Shown one piece after another: positions 9,044 through 16,468 of a DNA stretch of 64,000 nucleotides (positions within the stretch are counted from its first letter, which is position 1; each line of letters begins with the position of its first letter). Both the position numbers and the translations under genes were made by a program. Source of the stretch: Fibrobacterota bacterium. Lineage in GTDB: Bacteria > Fibrobacterota > Fibrobacteria > UBA5070. The stretch covers positions 186,001 to 250,000 of the forward strand of contig JADKBN010000002.1 of assembly GCA_016715065.1 (NCBI GenBank). Direction: 5' to 3'. Below the pieces are notes generated by a model, which worked only from the letters and a program-made list of their open reading frames with translations, made no database searches and had not been told where the DNA came from.

Positions 9044-9955
9044 ATGGATGTCGCATTTCTCGGTACGGGCATCATGGGGTCGCGCATGGCGGCCAATCTG
9101 GCCAGGGCAGGGCACGGCGTGGTGGTCTGGAACCGCACGCCGGAGAAGGCCGCGCCCTTGGCGGAGTTCGGCTGCAAGCTGGCTTCCAGTCCTCGGATGG
9201 CCGTGCGGGGAGCCCAAGTGGTGTTCACCATGGTGGCGGATCCTGTCGCCCTGCGCCAGGTGGCCTTGGGCACACAGGGCTTTTTGGACGAGCTTCCCCA
9301 TGGGACGCTATGGGTGGATCACAGCACCGTCGATCCCGCCACTTCCCGCCAAATGGGAGCCAATGCGGTCAATCGCGGCCTGCGTTTTGTGGACATTCCG
9401 GTGTCTGGATCCAGTGCCGCCGCCGCGGCTGCGAAGTTGATTTTTTTCGCGGGAGGCGAGCTTTCCGATATCGAAGGGGTGCGTCCGCTCCTGGAGGCCA
9501 TGGGTTGTCGGATTGTGCATGCCGGACCCATCGGGGCGGGGTCTTCCCTGAAGCTCGTCAACAATCTGTTTTTGGCCCAAGCCCAGGTGGCCTGGTCGGA
9601 AACCTTGGGGTTGGCCAGTCGGATCGGCCTGACGGAAGAAATTGTCCATGAGGCGATCTTGCCCACCCATGTCGCACCGGCTTTCCTGACTTTCAAGCGC
9701 GAGAAGATCGAAAACAGGGAGTGGAGCCCGGAATTCCCCCTCAAGCACGCCCTGAAAGACGTGCGGCTGGCCCTGGAAATGGCCGTGGGGGTGGGTTTGG
9801 AGCTTTCACAGGCACGCGTGGCGGAATCCGTCTACACCCGCGCCGCACGCCATGGTCTGGGTGACCAGGACATCAGCGCGGTGCACGAAATCGCCTCGCG
9901 CGGGCACCTCACCGCCGAGACTGGAGCTGTGGAAGAAAGCGCGTTTCGGGGCTGA
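9044..9955 (+). CDS. NAD(P)-dependent beta-hydroxyacid dehydrogenase (3-hydroxyisobutyrate dehydrogenase / glyoxylate reductase family)
   Basis: 303 residues, the standard length. Gly-rich nucleotide motif FLGTGIMGSRMA at 5-16; strand-2 end WNRTPEK, where Arg31-Thr32 and a nearby Lys favour NADP(H). The substrate-site motif is DIPVSGSSAAAAA (117-129; the family has D.PVSG...A..G), and catalytic Lys170 is in GSSLKLVNN. The family reduces or oxidises small beta-hydroxyacids such as glyoxylate, succinic semialdehyde or tartronate semialdehyde in the cytoplasm; NADP preference and the SS..K context fit the glyoxylate/succinate-semialdehyde reductase branch, which is inference. A GGGAGGGG stretch precedes the ATG. 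A small gene follows 5 bases downstream. Confidence 0.9.
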   Translation: MDVAFLGTGIMGSRMAANLARAGHGVVVWNRTPEKAAPLAEFGCKLASSPRMAVRGAQVVFTMVADPVALRQVALGTQGFLDELPHGTLWVDHSTVDPATSRQMGANAVNRGLRFVDIPVSGSSAAAAAAKLIFFAGGELSDIEGVRPLLEAMGCRIVHAGPIGAGSSLKLVNNLFLAQAQVAWSETLGLASRIGLTEEIVHEAILPTHVAPAFLTFKREKIENREWSPEFPLKHALKDVRLALEMAVGVGLELSQARVAESVYTRAARHGLGDQDISAVHEIASRGHLTAETGAVEESAFRG

Positions 9956-9960
9956 GCCGG

Positions 9961-10314
9961 ATGGATCTCCATCAAGCCCTGTGCGTGCTCCAGCCCGATG
10001 CCGAGGCTGGATGGCCGCACCCAGGGTGCTTCCTGGGCTGGAAGTCGTCCGCTGCATTGCCGCCTGGAGCGAGTCTGGTCGAGGTGGAACTGGCCGCTGG
10101 AAAATGGAAGGAATTCCCTGTTCCCGCTTGGACCCAGGTGCTTTTGTGGGTGGAAAAGGGAATGTGTCTTTCCAATCCTGACGGGGAGGAGCCCGATGTA
10201 CCCGAGGGCTTCGCGTGCCTCTTTCGGATCCGCAACCGAGACTCGGCGGTCTTTTTGGTGGCGGGACCGGAGGGATGCAGGGGAAAATTGATCCTGGTGC
10301 CGGGGGAGAAGTAA
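9961..10314 (+). CDS. Small hypothetical protein
   Basis: 117 residues, no recognised family, no signal sequence or membrane helix. The composition (Trp-, Pro- and Gly-rich, alternating hydrophobic) suggests a small beta-rich domain, possibly cupin-like: PVPAWTQVLLWVEKG and DSAVFLVAGPEG. It begins five bases after the stop of the hydroxyacid dehydrogenase and so is probably cotranscribed with it. Immediately after its stop lies a paired inverted repeat. A real gene is likely but not certain. Confidence 0.55.
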   Translation: MDLHQALCVLQPDAEAGWPHPGCFLGWKSSAALPPGASLVEVELAAGKWKEFPVPAWTQVLLWVEKGMCLSNPDGEEPDVPEGFACLFRIRNRDSAVFLVAGPEGCRGKLILVPGEK

Positions 10315-10324
10315 AGGTCGCCTT

Positions 10325-10456
10325 CGCCCTTCGAGACGGCCCTGCGGGCCTCCTCAGGACGAACGGATACCCCCGCAAGCCGGTTTGTCAGGTCTTCAGC
10401 AGTGTCTGCTAACCGTTCGTCCTGAGGAGGCGGCAAAGCCGCCGTCTCGAAGGGCG
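10325..10456. repeat. Two REP-like palindromic units in inverted orientation
   Basis: The left arm is 10325-10366 and the right arm 10413-10456. The outer parts are perfect inverted copies (CGCCCTTCGAGACGG ... CCTCCTCAGGACGAACGG on one side, its complement on the other). Each arm contains its own small hairpin core, and the cores differ: CCCTGCGGG on the left, GGCGGCAAAGCCGCC on the right. The spacer is about 46 bases. Compensated variation in the core with conserved flanks is typical of REP/BIME-type dispersed elements rather than of a simple terminator. It lies between convergent genes ending at 10314 and 10470. Confidence 0.85.
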
Positions 10457-10469
10457 AGCGACATTCTGC

Positions 10470-11156
10470 CTACCAGGCCAGGCCCAGTGCGACTTGTGCG
10501 TAGTAGAATCCGCCCCATTCGGAGCTGGTTTCGTAGGTTTTGAGGGTGTATCTGCCTTCGGTGATCACCGGCGAACCCGCCACGGACCGGTTGTAGTAAC
10601 CGATCGCGAAGCCCATCTGGGTTTCCAGCAACAGATGCTTGTTGAAAATGTGGCAGTACCCGATGACCGGGCTGAATTGGGGACCGGAGATATCCACCGT
10701 GGCATTGGCCAGCGATTGTCCCAGCGTGTCGAAGCCGGATCCGTTGCGGATCTTGGCGCCGGTTTGGGAAAACCACTGGGCGGCAAATTGCACATACCCG
10801 CCCGATGCCAAGTCCAGGTAGTAGCGACCGTAGACGCCAGCTGCCCAGGCGGTGGCCTTCACGGAGTCCGCTCCCCAGTCTCCGTAATAGCTGGCCAGGG
10901 GGCCCACACCGATCGACCCGTCGATGCCCAGGACGCGTTCGTAGCGGGCGTCGATCACGTCGATGTTGGGAACCCAGGAAATGTTGACCTTGGGGCCCTC
11001 GTCGCGTTTGGCCGGGTCCATGCCGCCCACCAGCTTGATGGGCGAGACGACGATGCGGTTTTTGGAGAACTCGTATTCGCCGGTGGGGTAGTCGTTGTAC
11101 TGGGCGAGGGCCGCGCCCGCAAGGCCGAGAAGGATCGAAAAAGGAGTGCGGCTCAT
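10470..11156 (-). CDS. Putative outer-membrane beta-barrel protein
   Basis: 228 residues. Signal peptide MSRTPFSILLGLAGAALAQ with probable cleavage after ALA (about residue 18). The mature part is made of alternating amphipathic strands with many Tyr, Trp and Gly residues (YYGDWGADS, AAGVYGRYYLDLASGGYVQF, AIGYYNRSVAG) and ends in AQVALGLAW, an aromatic-terminated strand like the beta-signal recognised by the Bam complex. GGAG lies 7 bases before the ATG. Function unknown; it could be a small pore or an assembly factor. It is divergent from the ctp protease gene. Confidence 0.7.
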   Translation of the reverse strand: MSRTPFSILLGLAGAALAQYNDYPTGEYEFSKNRIVVSPIKLVGGMDPAKRDEGPKVNISWVPNIDVIDARYERVLGIDGSIGVGPLASYYGDWGADSVKATAWAAGVYGRYYLDLASGGYVQFAAQWFSQTGAKIRNGSGFDTLGQSLANATVDISGPQFSPVIGYCHIFNKHLLLETQMGFAIGYYNRSVAGSPVITEGRYTLKTYETSSEWGGFYYAQVALGLAW

Positions 11157-11236
11157 GTGGGTCTCCGCGGTTGAGGTGATGGTTGCGATGGAAAGTACGA
11201 ACGGCCGGGCGAACCTCGCAAGCTATATTCGAGTTC

Positions 11237-13054
11237 ATGTCTTTGCCGTCCCGCTCCAACATCTACTTCGCCTTGGCCACCGCGATCGTCGCCGTGAGCT
11301 CCACCGCCGCTGTCAGCGGCACCTCCCGGGAGGCGGGTTTCTACTCGTCTTTCGAGCGATTGGGCAAGGTGCTCGTCAAAATCAATGATGTCTACGTGGA
11401 AGAAATCCCGTCGGATACCATGACGGAAGCCGCCGTGCGAGGAATGTCCACCATCCTGGACCCCCACACCGCTTACTTCGCCGAGAAGGAATCGGAAGAC
11501 CTCAAGATTCATACCCAAGCCCAGTTTGGTGGACTTGGCATCACCATTGGCGTGCGTGAAAACGTGCTCACGGTGATTTCTCCGCTTTCCGGCACGCCGG
11601 CCCAGCGCATGGGCATCCAGGCCGGCGACCGGATTCTGGAAATCGATGGCAAGCCCACGCGTGGGATCACGGTGGACGTCGCGGTTTCCAAGCTGCGCGG
11701 GACCCCAGGCACACAGGTCACCATCAAGGTTTGGCGCGAGGGATTCACCCAACCGATGCCCTTTGCCATCACCCGCGAGATCATCAAGATCGAATCCGTG
11801 CCGTACGCCGGATTGCTTCCCGGCAAGGTCGGTTACGTCAAGCTCACCCAGTTTTCCGAACCCACCGGCGCGGAACTGGAGAAGGCTTTGCTCGATCTGA
11901 AAGCCAAAGGCGCGACCTCCTACATCCTGGACTTGCGCTACAATCCGGGCGGGCTCCTGACCCAGGCCGTGGATGTTTCCGAGATGTTCCTTCCCAAGGG
12001 GCGTCTTGTGGTTTCCACCAAAGGACGGATCACCAGCCAGAACACGGAGATGGGCTCCCAGCGCGACCCGGTCATCGACACAGCCGCGCCTTTGGTGGTG
12101 CTGGTCAACGGCGGATCGGCTTCCGCCGCGGAAATCGTCTCCGGCGCCGTGCAGGATTGGGATCGCGGGGTGGTCTTGGGCACCCAGACCTTCGGCAAAG
12201 GATCGGTCCAAACCATCTTCCCCATGGACCAGAAGCACCTCCTGAAAGTGACCACCGCCTTCTACTACACGCCTTCAGGCCGGTGCATCAACAAGAAGGA
12301 AAACGGAGTCCGCTGGCTGCGCGAGCAGGAAGAAGACACGTCCAAGTCGGATTCTGTCAAACCGGCCAAGGGTCCCGGGTTCGACGACGAACTCGGCGCG
12401 GAAATCGACGACGGCTCCGCCCCCGACACCACCCTGGACACCCTCAAGCACAAATCGTTTCGCACCAAGGTCCTGGGACGCAAGGTGTGGGATGCCGGCG
12501 GCATCCTGCCCGACGTGCGCGTGCCTGGACGCCGTTTGAATTCCTTCCAGCAGGATCTCGAGCGCAAGAACCTGTTCTTCCGCTTCGCGATCAACCAAAA
12601 GCCCAAGCTCGCCGCCAAGAGCAAACTGGACACCAGTTTCCGGGCGACGGATGCGAACGTGGAGGAATTCCGGCGCTTCTTGCAGACGGATTCCGTCAAA
12701 TTCACCTTCGATTCGCCCGAATCGAGGCTTTTGAAGGAGATCCGCAAATCCGTCAAGCGCGACTCGCTTCGCGGGGAGAAGTACCAGAGCGCCGATCGCG
12801 CCGCCATCCGCTCCCGTCTGGATGCGTTGGATTCCGCGCTCACCAAGGCCAACGAATCCCTGTTTTCCACCAACCGCGAATACATCCGCGAGGGGATCAA
12901 TCGGGAAGTGTTGATGGCCGTGGGCGGCACCAGTGGCGCCACTCCCTACGAGCTTTCCCTGGATCCGCAGGTCGCGGAAGCCGTCAAGCTCCTGCGCGAT
13001 CCGGCCCGTTATCGTCAGATCCTGACCAAACCCAAGGCGACCGCCGCGAAATGA
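11237..13054 (+). CDS. S41-family carboxyl-terminal processing protease
   Basis: 605 residues from the ATG at 11237, which directly precedes a signal sequence or anchor (hydrophobic residues 9-26). A PDZ domain (about 80-165; GGLGITIG, AGDRILEIDGKPTRG) is followed by the S41 peptidase core: LRYNPGGLL, catalytic Ser in NGGSASAAEIVSGAVQDW (near 294) and catalytic Lys in FGKGSVQTIF (near 320). It should cleave C-termini of periplasmic or envelope proteins. The C-terminal 200 residues beyond the core are Lys/Arg/Asp-rich and not recognised. The stop overlaps the ftsY start (ATGA). A further ATG lies upstream at 11183 but would place 18 polar residues before the signal sequence. Confidence 0.93.
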   Translation: MSLPSRSNIYFALATAIVAVSSTAAVSGTSREAGFYSSFERLGKVLVKINDVYVEEIPSDTMTEAAVRGMSTILDPHTAYFAEKESEDLKIHTQAQFGGLGITIGVRENVLTVISPLSGTPAQRMGIQAGDRILEIDGKPTRGITVDVAVSKLRGTPGTQVTIKVWREGFTQPMPFAITREIIKIESVPYAGLLPGKVGYVKLTQFSEPTGAELEKALLDLKAKGATSYILDLRYNPGGLLTQAVDVSEMFLPKGRLVVSTKGRITSQNTEMGSQRDPVIDTAAPLVVLVNGGSASAAEIVSGAVQDWDRGVVLGTQTFGKGSVQTIFPMDQKHLLKVTTAFYYTPSGRCINKKENGVRWLREQEEDTSKSDSVKPAKGPGFDDELGAEIDDGSAPDTTLDTLKHKSFRTKVLGRKVWDAGGILPDVRVPGRRLNSFQQDLERKNLFFRFAINQKPKLAAKSKLDTSFRATDANVEEFRRFLQTDSVKFTFDSPESRLLKEIRKSVKRDSLRGEKYQSADRAAIRSRLDALDSALTKANESLFSTNREYIREGINREVLMAVGGTSGATPYELSLDPQVAEAVKLLRDPARYRQILTKPKATAAK

Positions 13055-13965
13055 ACCTGTTCTCCCGGATCCGCGAAGGGCTGGGGCGCACGAGCGACGC
13101 CCTGGTCCGCAGTCTCAAGGGGATGGTCGGCACGGGCCGCATCGATGAAGCCACCTTGGAGGATCTTGTCGAGCGACTGGTCCGCGCCGATGTCGGCATC
13201 GAAACCGCCGAGGACCTGGTGGAGCGCCTGCGCAAGCGCGCCTGGGGGCGCGCCTACCGTGACTCCGACGAACTTCTGGATTGGCTCGCCGACTGCGCGG
13301 TGGATTTGTTGGGACCCTCCGAGCCGTTTTTGCCATCCAGCGGTCTCCAGGTGGTGGCCATCGTAGGTGTGAACGGCGCGGGAAAAACCACCACGATCGG
13401 CAAGCTCGCGCATCGGTTGAGGTCGCAAGGTCGCAAGGTGTTGGTGGGTGCTTGCGATACATTCCGAGCCGCCGCGGTCGACCAATTGGAAGAATGGTGT
13501 CGGCGAGCGGATGTCCCTTGTGTGCGCCAAAAACCCGGTGCCGACCCTGCCGCCGTGGCCTACGATGCCGTGGCCGCTGCCATGGTCCGTGGATGCGATG
13601 TGGTGCTGTTGGACACGGCAGGGAGATTGCAAAATCGCGCGGATCTGATGGCGGAGCTGGCCAAGATCTTGAAAGTGGTGGCCAAACACGACGCATCCTA
13701 CCCCCAGCACGTCTGGCTGGTGCTGGATGGAAACACAGGTCAGAATGCGGTCAGTCAGGCCAAGTTGTTCCACGAGACAGCTCCACTCACCGGCCTGGTG
13801 GTCACCAAGCTGGACGGAACAGCCAAGGGCGGTGCGGTTCTTTCCTTGCGCAAGGTGGTGCAGACTCCGGTCCTGTTTCTGGGGTTGGGCGAAAAGATCG
13901 ATGATCTGGTTCCCTTTCAACCCAGGGAATACGCGCGCGCCTTGTTCGAACGGAGCGAACCATGA
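13051..13965 (+). CDS. ftsY: Signal recognition particle receptor FtsY
   Basis: 304 residues; GTPase that docks the SRP-ribosome complex at the inner membrane. The N domain (1-95) has the helical bundle with ATLEDLVERLVRADVG. The G domain has P-loop GVNGAGKTTTIGKLA (about 107-121), the insertion-box motif CDTFRAAAVDQLE, G3 DTAGR, G4 TKLDGTAKGG and closing LGEKIDDLVPFQP. The long acidic A domain seen in E. coli FtsY is missing: the protein begins directly with the N domain, so membrane contact must rest on the N-terminal amphipathic helix. It overlaps the protease upstream and the lipoprotein downstream by 4 bases each, so all are translationally coupled. Confidence 0.96.
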   Translation: MNLFSRIREGLGRTSDALVRSLKGMVGTGRIDEATLEDLVERLVRADVGIETAEDLVERLRKRAWGRAYRDSDELLDWLADCAVDLLGPSEPFLPSSGLQVVAIVGVNGAGKTTTIGKLAHRLRSQGRKVLVGACDTFRAAAVDQLEEWCRRADVPCVRQKPGADPAAVAYDAVAAAMVRGCDVVLLDTAGRLQNRADLMAELAKILKVVAKHDASYPQHVWLVLDGNTGQNAVSQAKLFHETAPLTGLVVTKLDGTAKGGAVLSLRKVVQTPVLFLGLGEKIDDLVPFQPREYARALFERSEP

Positions 13966-14276
13966 ACAGGTCTTTCCTGGTGCTTTTGGGAATCATCTTC
14001 CTGATGGGTTGTCGTGATCGCAAGGCCGAGGCGGAAGTGGACGACTTTGCTAGGTTGTATGCTCGTCTCCGGGTGGCCTCCTCCAGCAGGGAGGGGCAAC
14101 CCGAACACGCGAGAGAAGCACGAGCCAAAATCCTTCGTGAAGAAGGCTCCGACCTTGGGGCGTTTCGCAAGAAATTGCGGACCCTCCAGAAGGATCCAAA
14201 CCGCTGGCAGCGGTTTTGGACCCGGGTCGAGATCGTGACGGACTCGCTTGCAAAACCCATGAAAAAAGGATCCTGA
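13962..14276 (+). CDS. Small lipoprotein of unknown function
   Basis: 104 residues. Signal peptide with lipobox at LMGC (Cys17), then a highly charged helical region rich in Arg, Lys and Glu (ARLRVASSSREG, EHAREARAKILREEG). No family recognised. The ATG overlaps the ftsY stop in an ATGA junction, and the thioredoxin gene starts one base after its stop, so it is a true member of the ctp-ftsY-trx unit. After lipidation it would be a helical envelope protein. Confidence 0.7.
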   Translation: MNRSFLVLLGIIFLMGCRDRKAEAEVDDFARLYARLRVASSSREGQPEHAREARAKILREEGSDLGAFRKKLRTLQKDPNRWQRFWTRVEIVTDSLAKPMKKGS

Positions 14277-14277
14277 C

Positions 14278-14604
14278 ATGGCCGGCAACGTGATGGAATT
14301 CACCGACGCGAACTTTGAAGTGGAAGTGGTCAAATCCGACCTGCCTGTGCTTGTCGACTTCTGGGCTCCCTGGTGCGGACCTTGCCGCATGATCGCCCCC
14401 TCGATCGAAGCCCTGTCCGGTGAATACGCGGGCAAGTTCAAGATCGGCAAGCTCAACACCGACGACAACGCCGACGTTTCCGCCCGTTTCGGCATTCGGT
14501 CCATTCCCACCCTCCTGATTTTCAAGGGCGGAGAAGTGGTAGACCAGTTGGTCGGCGCCTTGCCCAAGGAAAAAATCGCCGAACGGATCAACAAGTTCGT
14601 CTGA
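14278..14604 (+). CDS. trxA: Thioredoxin
   Basis: 108 residues, the standard length of cytoplasmic thioredoxin. Active site WCGPC with Cys33 and Cys36, preceded by VLVDFWAPW; cis-Pro in IRSIPTLLIF, then FKGGEVVDQLVGALPK, all canonical. It serves as the general protein disulfide reductase with thioredoxin reductase, which is not in the window. AAAGGA lies 6 bases before the ATG, overlapping the preceding lipoprotein gene end. It is followed 37 bases later by a secreted thioredoxin-like gene. Confidence 0.95.
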   Translation: MAGNVMEFTDANFEVEVVKSDLPVLVDFWAPWCGPCRMIAPSIEALSGEYAGKFKIGKLNTDDNADVSARFGIRSIPTLLIFKGGEVVDQLVGALPKEKIAERINKFV

Positions 14605-14641
14605 TCAGCAACGCTCGCGTGGCGGGCGGTGAGGAGTTGCC

Positions 14642-15187
14642 ATGAATCGGTCGCAGGTCTGGGGCACAAGGTTTCTTTCCATGGCTTTGGCCTTGCTTGT
14701 GGTCGCCGGGCTGGCTTCTCCAGTGTTCGCTCAGCAGCAGGGCCCTGTCTCAGCCAGCGTGAAGTGGTCCACGCTGGAGCAGGCGACCAAAGCATCCAAG
14801 ACATCCAAAAAGGGAGTCTTTGTGATGGTATATGCGGATTGGTGCGGGTACTGCCACAAGATGGACGCCACAACCTTTCGCGATCCGAACGTGATTGCGC
14901 GGATCCATGCGGGTTTCGTGCCCGCCAAGCTCAATGGAGAGAGCTCGACTTCCATGACCCTGGGGAAGCGGACGCTCACCGAAAACCAATGGGCGCAGGA
15001 ACAGGGCGTCCAGGGGTTTCCCGCGCTGGTCGTGCTGGACCACAAGTCCCGCGTTATCGTGCAGTATCCGGGTTTCCTGAGCGCTCCGCAGGCTCGACAA
15101 TTCCTGGGAGATCTTGCCGAATACATCCGGTTGGGCGGGATCGACAAACTCGGGAATTTCCTCGATTGGGCCGAAGCCAGGAGCTGA
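14642..15187 (+). CDS. Exported thioredoxin-like protein (WCGYC)
   Basis: 181 residues. Signal peptide of about 30 residues ending ASPVFA, then a thioredoxin fold of the DUF255/thioredoxin-7-like type: EQATKASKTSKKGVFVMVYA followed by the redox site WCGYC (Cys68, Cys71) and HKMDATTFRDPNVIARI. The cis-Pro side is VQGFPALVVLD. The WCGYC site and the KxMDxxTFxDxxV pattern are seen in periplasmic disulfide reductases or isomerases. It probably acts in the periplasm, next to the cytoplasmic thioredoxin gene. GGAG lies 7 bases before the ATG. Confidence 0.85.
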   Translation: MNRSQVWGTRFLSMALALLVVAGLASPVFAQQQGPVSASVKWSTLEQATKASKTSKKGVFVMVYADWCGYCHKMDATTFRDPNVIARIHAGFVPAKLNGESSTSMTLGKRTLTENQWAQEQGVQGFPALVVLDHKSRVIVQYPGFLSAPQARQFLGDLAEYIRLGGIDKLGNFLDWAEARS

Positions 15188-15210
15188 GGTCAGATGCCTC
15201 CGGTCCGTTT

Positions 15211-15261
15211 TTCGCCGTAGGCGGAACTCTGCGAGGGATCTTGCCCTGAGCGGAGTCGAAG
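15211..15261. repeat. Intergenic repeat remnants
   Basis: Two short elements lie downstream of the thioredoxin-like gene. First, 15220-15235 is the 16-mer GGCGGAACTCTGCGAG, preceded by a weak GCC-GTA-GGC hairpin; the identical 16-mer occurs at 51180-51195, also after a GCC/GGC hairpin. Second, 15244-15261 reads CCCTGAGCGGAGTCGAAG, which resembles the half-site of REP-like repeats that are widespread in bacteria. Both are in noncoding DNA. Confidence 0.5.
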
Positions 15262-15319
15262 CGTCATCCCGAGCATCATTGGGGAATGGCGGCCGACTTT
15301 GGAATGCCGGGGTTCCGGC

Positions 15320-15451
15320 TCAGCCCAGCCGTTTGACCCAAAGGAAGCCGATTACGACCAAGGCCGCGACGGTGACGGCGGCATAGCGGACAAATTCGGC
15401 GTTCAGCACGGTGTTGTGCAGGCGGACGTCTTGGAGCGCGGTGGAATCCAT
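15320..15451 (-). CDS. Possible small single-helix membrane protein
   Basis: A 43-residue frame from the ATG at 15451, with a polar N-terminus (MDSTALQDVRLHN), one clear membrane helix (YAAVTVAALVVIGFLW) and a basic end VKRLG. It lies just downstream of the short-chain dehydrogenase on the same strand. The frame is also open to a TTG at 15514, which would overlap the dehydrogenase. No good ribosome binding site is visible. Offered as a possible gene only because the helix and the positive C-terminal residues are plausible. Confidence 0.3.
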   Translation of the reverse strand: MDSTALQDVRLHNTVLNAEFVRYAAVTVAALVVIGFLWVKRLG

Positions 15452-15483
15452 TTGCCAAAAATAGACTCGAACCTCGATCGAAG

Positions 15484-16323
15484 CTATTCCTTCAACTCGT
15501 AAAAATTCCGCCAAGTCGATTCATCCGGCGGAACGGATTCCTCCAGCACTTGGTGGCGCGCCACCAAGGTGGATGCCGCTTGGGCGGTGGGCCAGAGCAC
15601 GATTTCCCCCACCTGGACATGGGGTGGGCGGGTCAGCGCGTACATCGCCGCGTCGGCGACGTCTTCCGGAGAAAGTGGGGTCATTCCCGCGTAGACGTTC
15701 GCTGCACGATCGTGGTCGCCATGGAAACGCACCAGCGAAAATTCGGTATCCACCATGCCCGGGCTGATCTGGGTCACTCGCAAGGGGGTGGCGACCAGGT
15801 CCATGCGCAAACCGCGCGTGAGAGCATCCACCGCATGTTTGGTGGCGCAGTAAACCGCGCCGCCCGGATAAACTTCGTGGCTGGAGGTGGATCCGATGTT
15901 GACCACGTCGCCACGGCCGCGGGAAAGCATGGTTGGAACGACTTGGCGAGTCACATGGAGCAAGCCCGAGATGTTCGTTTGGATCATCTCTTCCCAGTCG
16001 TCTTCCGATCCTTTCTGCAGAGGATCCAGTCCGCGTGACAATCCCGCGTTGTTGATCAATACGTCGATGGCGCGGAAGCTCTGAGGGAGTTCCACTTGGA
16101 AGGCACGCTCCACCTGCCGACGGTCTCTCACGTCCAGCCCCAGAGCGATCATGTCCGTTCCGTGCGCCGCGCGGAGTTCTTCGGCCAGGAGCATGAGTCG
16201 ATCCATGCGCCGGGCACAGAGGATCAGCCTGGCGCCCTCGCGCGAGAACAATTTGGCCATGGCCATGCCGATCCCGCTGGAAGCACCGGTGATCAGGATC
16301 GTTCGTCCCATCAGATCGTACAT
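15484..16323 (-). CDS. Short-chain dehydrogenase/reductase
   Basis: 279 residues from the ATG at 16323, which has AAGGTG 6 bases upstream. Rossmann motif TGASSGIG (12-19), CARRMDRL at the end of strand 2 (Arg residues suggest NADP), NNAG (91-94), Ser in NIGSTSSHE and catalytic Tyr158-x3-Lys162 in YCATK. The C-terminal part PHVQVGEIVLWPTAQAAS resembles the YdfG/serine 3-dehydrogenase-like clan that oxidises 3-hydroxy acids, but the substrate cannot be fixed. The frame is open upstream to an ATG at 16392 without a better binding site. It follows the hybrid kinase gene after 145 noncoding bases. Confidence 0.92.
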   Translation of the reverse strand: MYDLMGRTILITGASSGIGMAMAKLFSREGARLILCARRMDRLMLLAEELRAAHGTDMIALGLDVRDRRQVERAFQVELPQSFRAIDVLINNAGLSRGLDPLQKGSEDDWEEMIQTNISGLLHVTRQVVPTMLSRGRGDVVNIGSTSSHEVYPGGAVYCATKHAVDALTRGLRMDLVATPLRVTQISPGMVDTEFSLVRFHGDHDRAANVYAGMTPLSPEDVADAAMYALTRPPHVQVGEIVLWPTAQAASTLVARHQVLEESVPPDESTWRNFYELKE

Positions 16324-16468
16324 GGAATCACCTTGAGGCAAAGAAAGGGATGGTCTCGTCGCGATTGTACCATCGCCGAAGGAGCTCGACACCGGGCCGG
16401 AGCGCCGGATCCCGGTCTGGACAAAAGTAGTCGAGTCGCCGCCGTGCAGGTGAATGGCTCCGGAGCGG

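Noticed and set aside
14605..15483. tRNA or rRNA genes in gaps
   Set aside because: No cloverleaf with TTCGA-type T arm or conserved rRNA blocks was seen here or in any other gap of the window.
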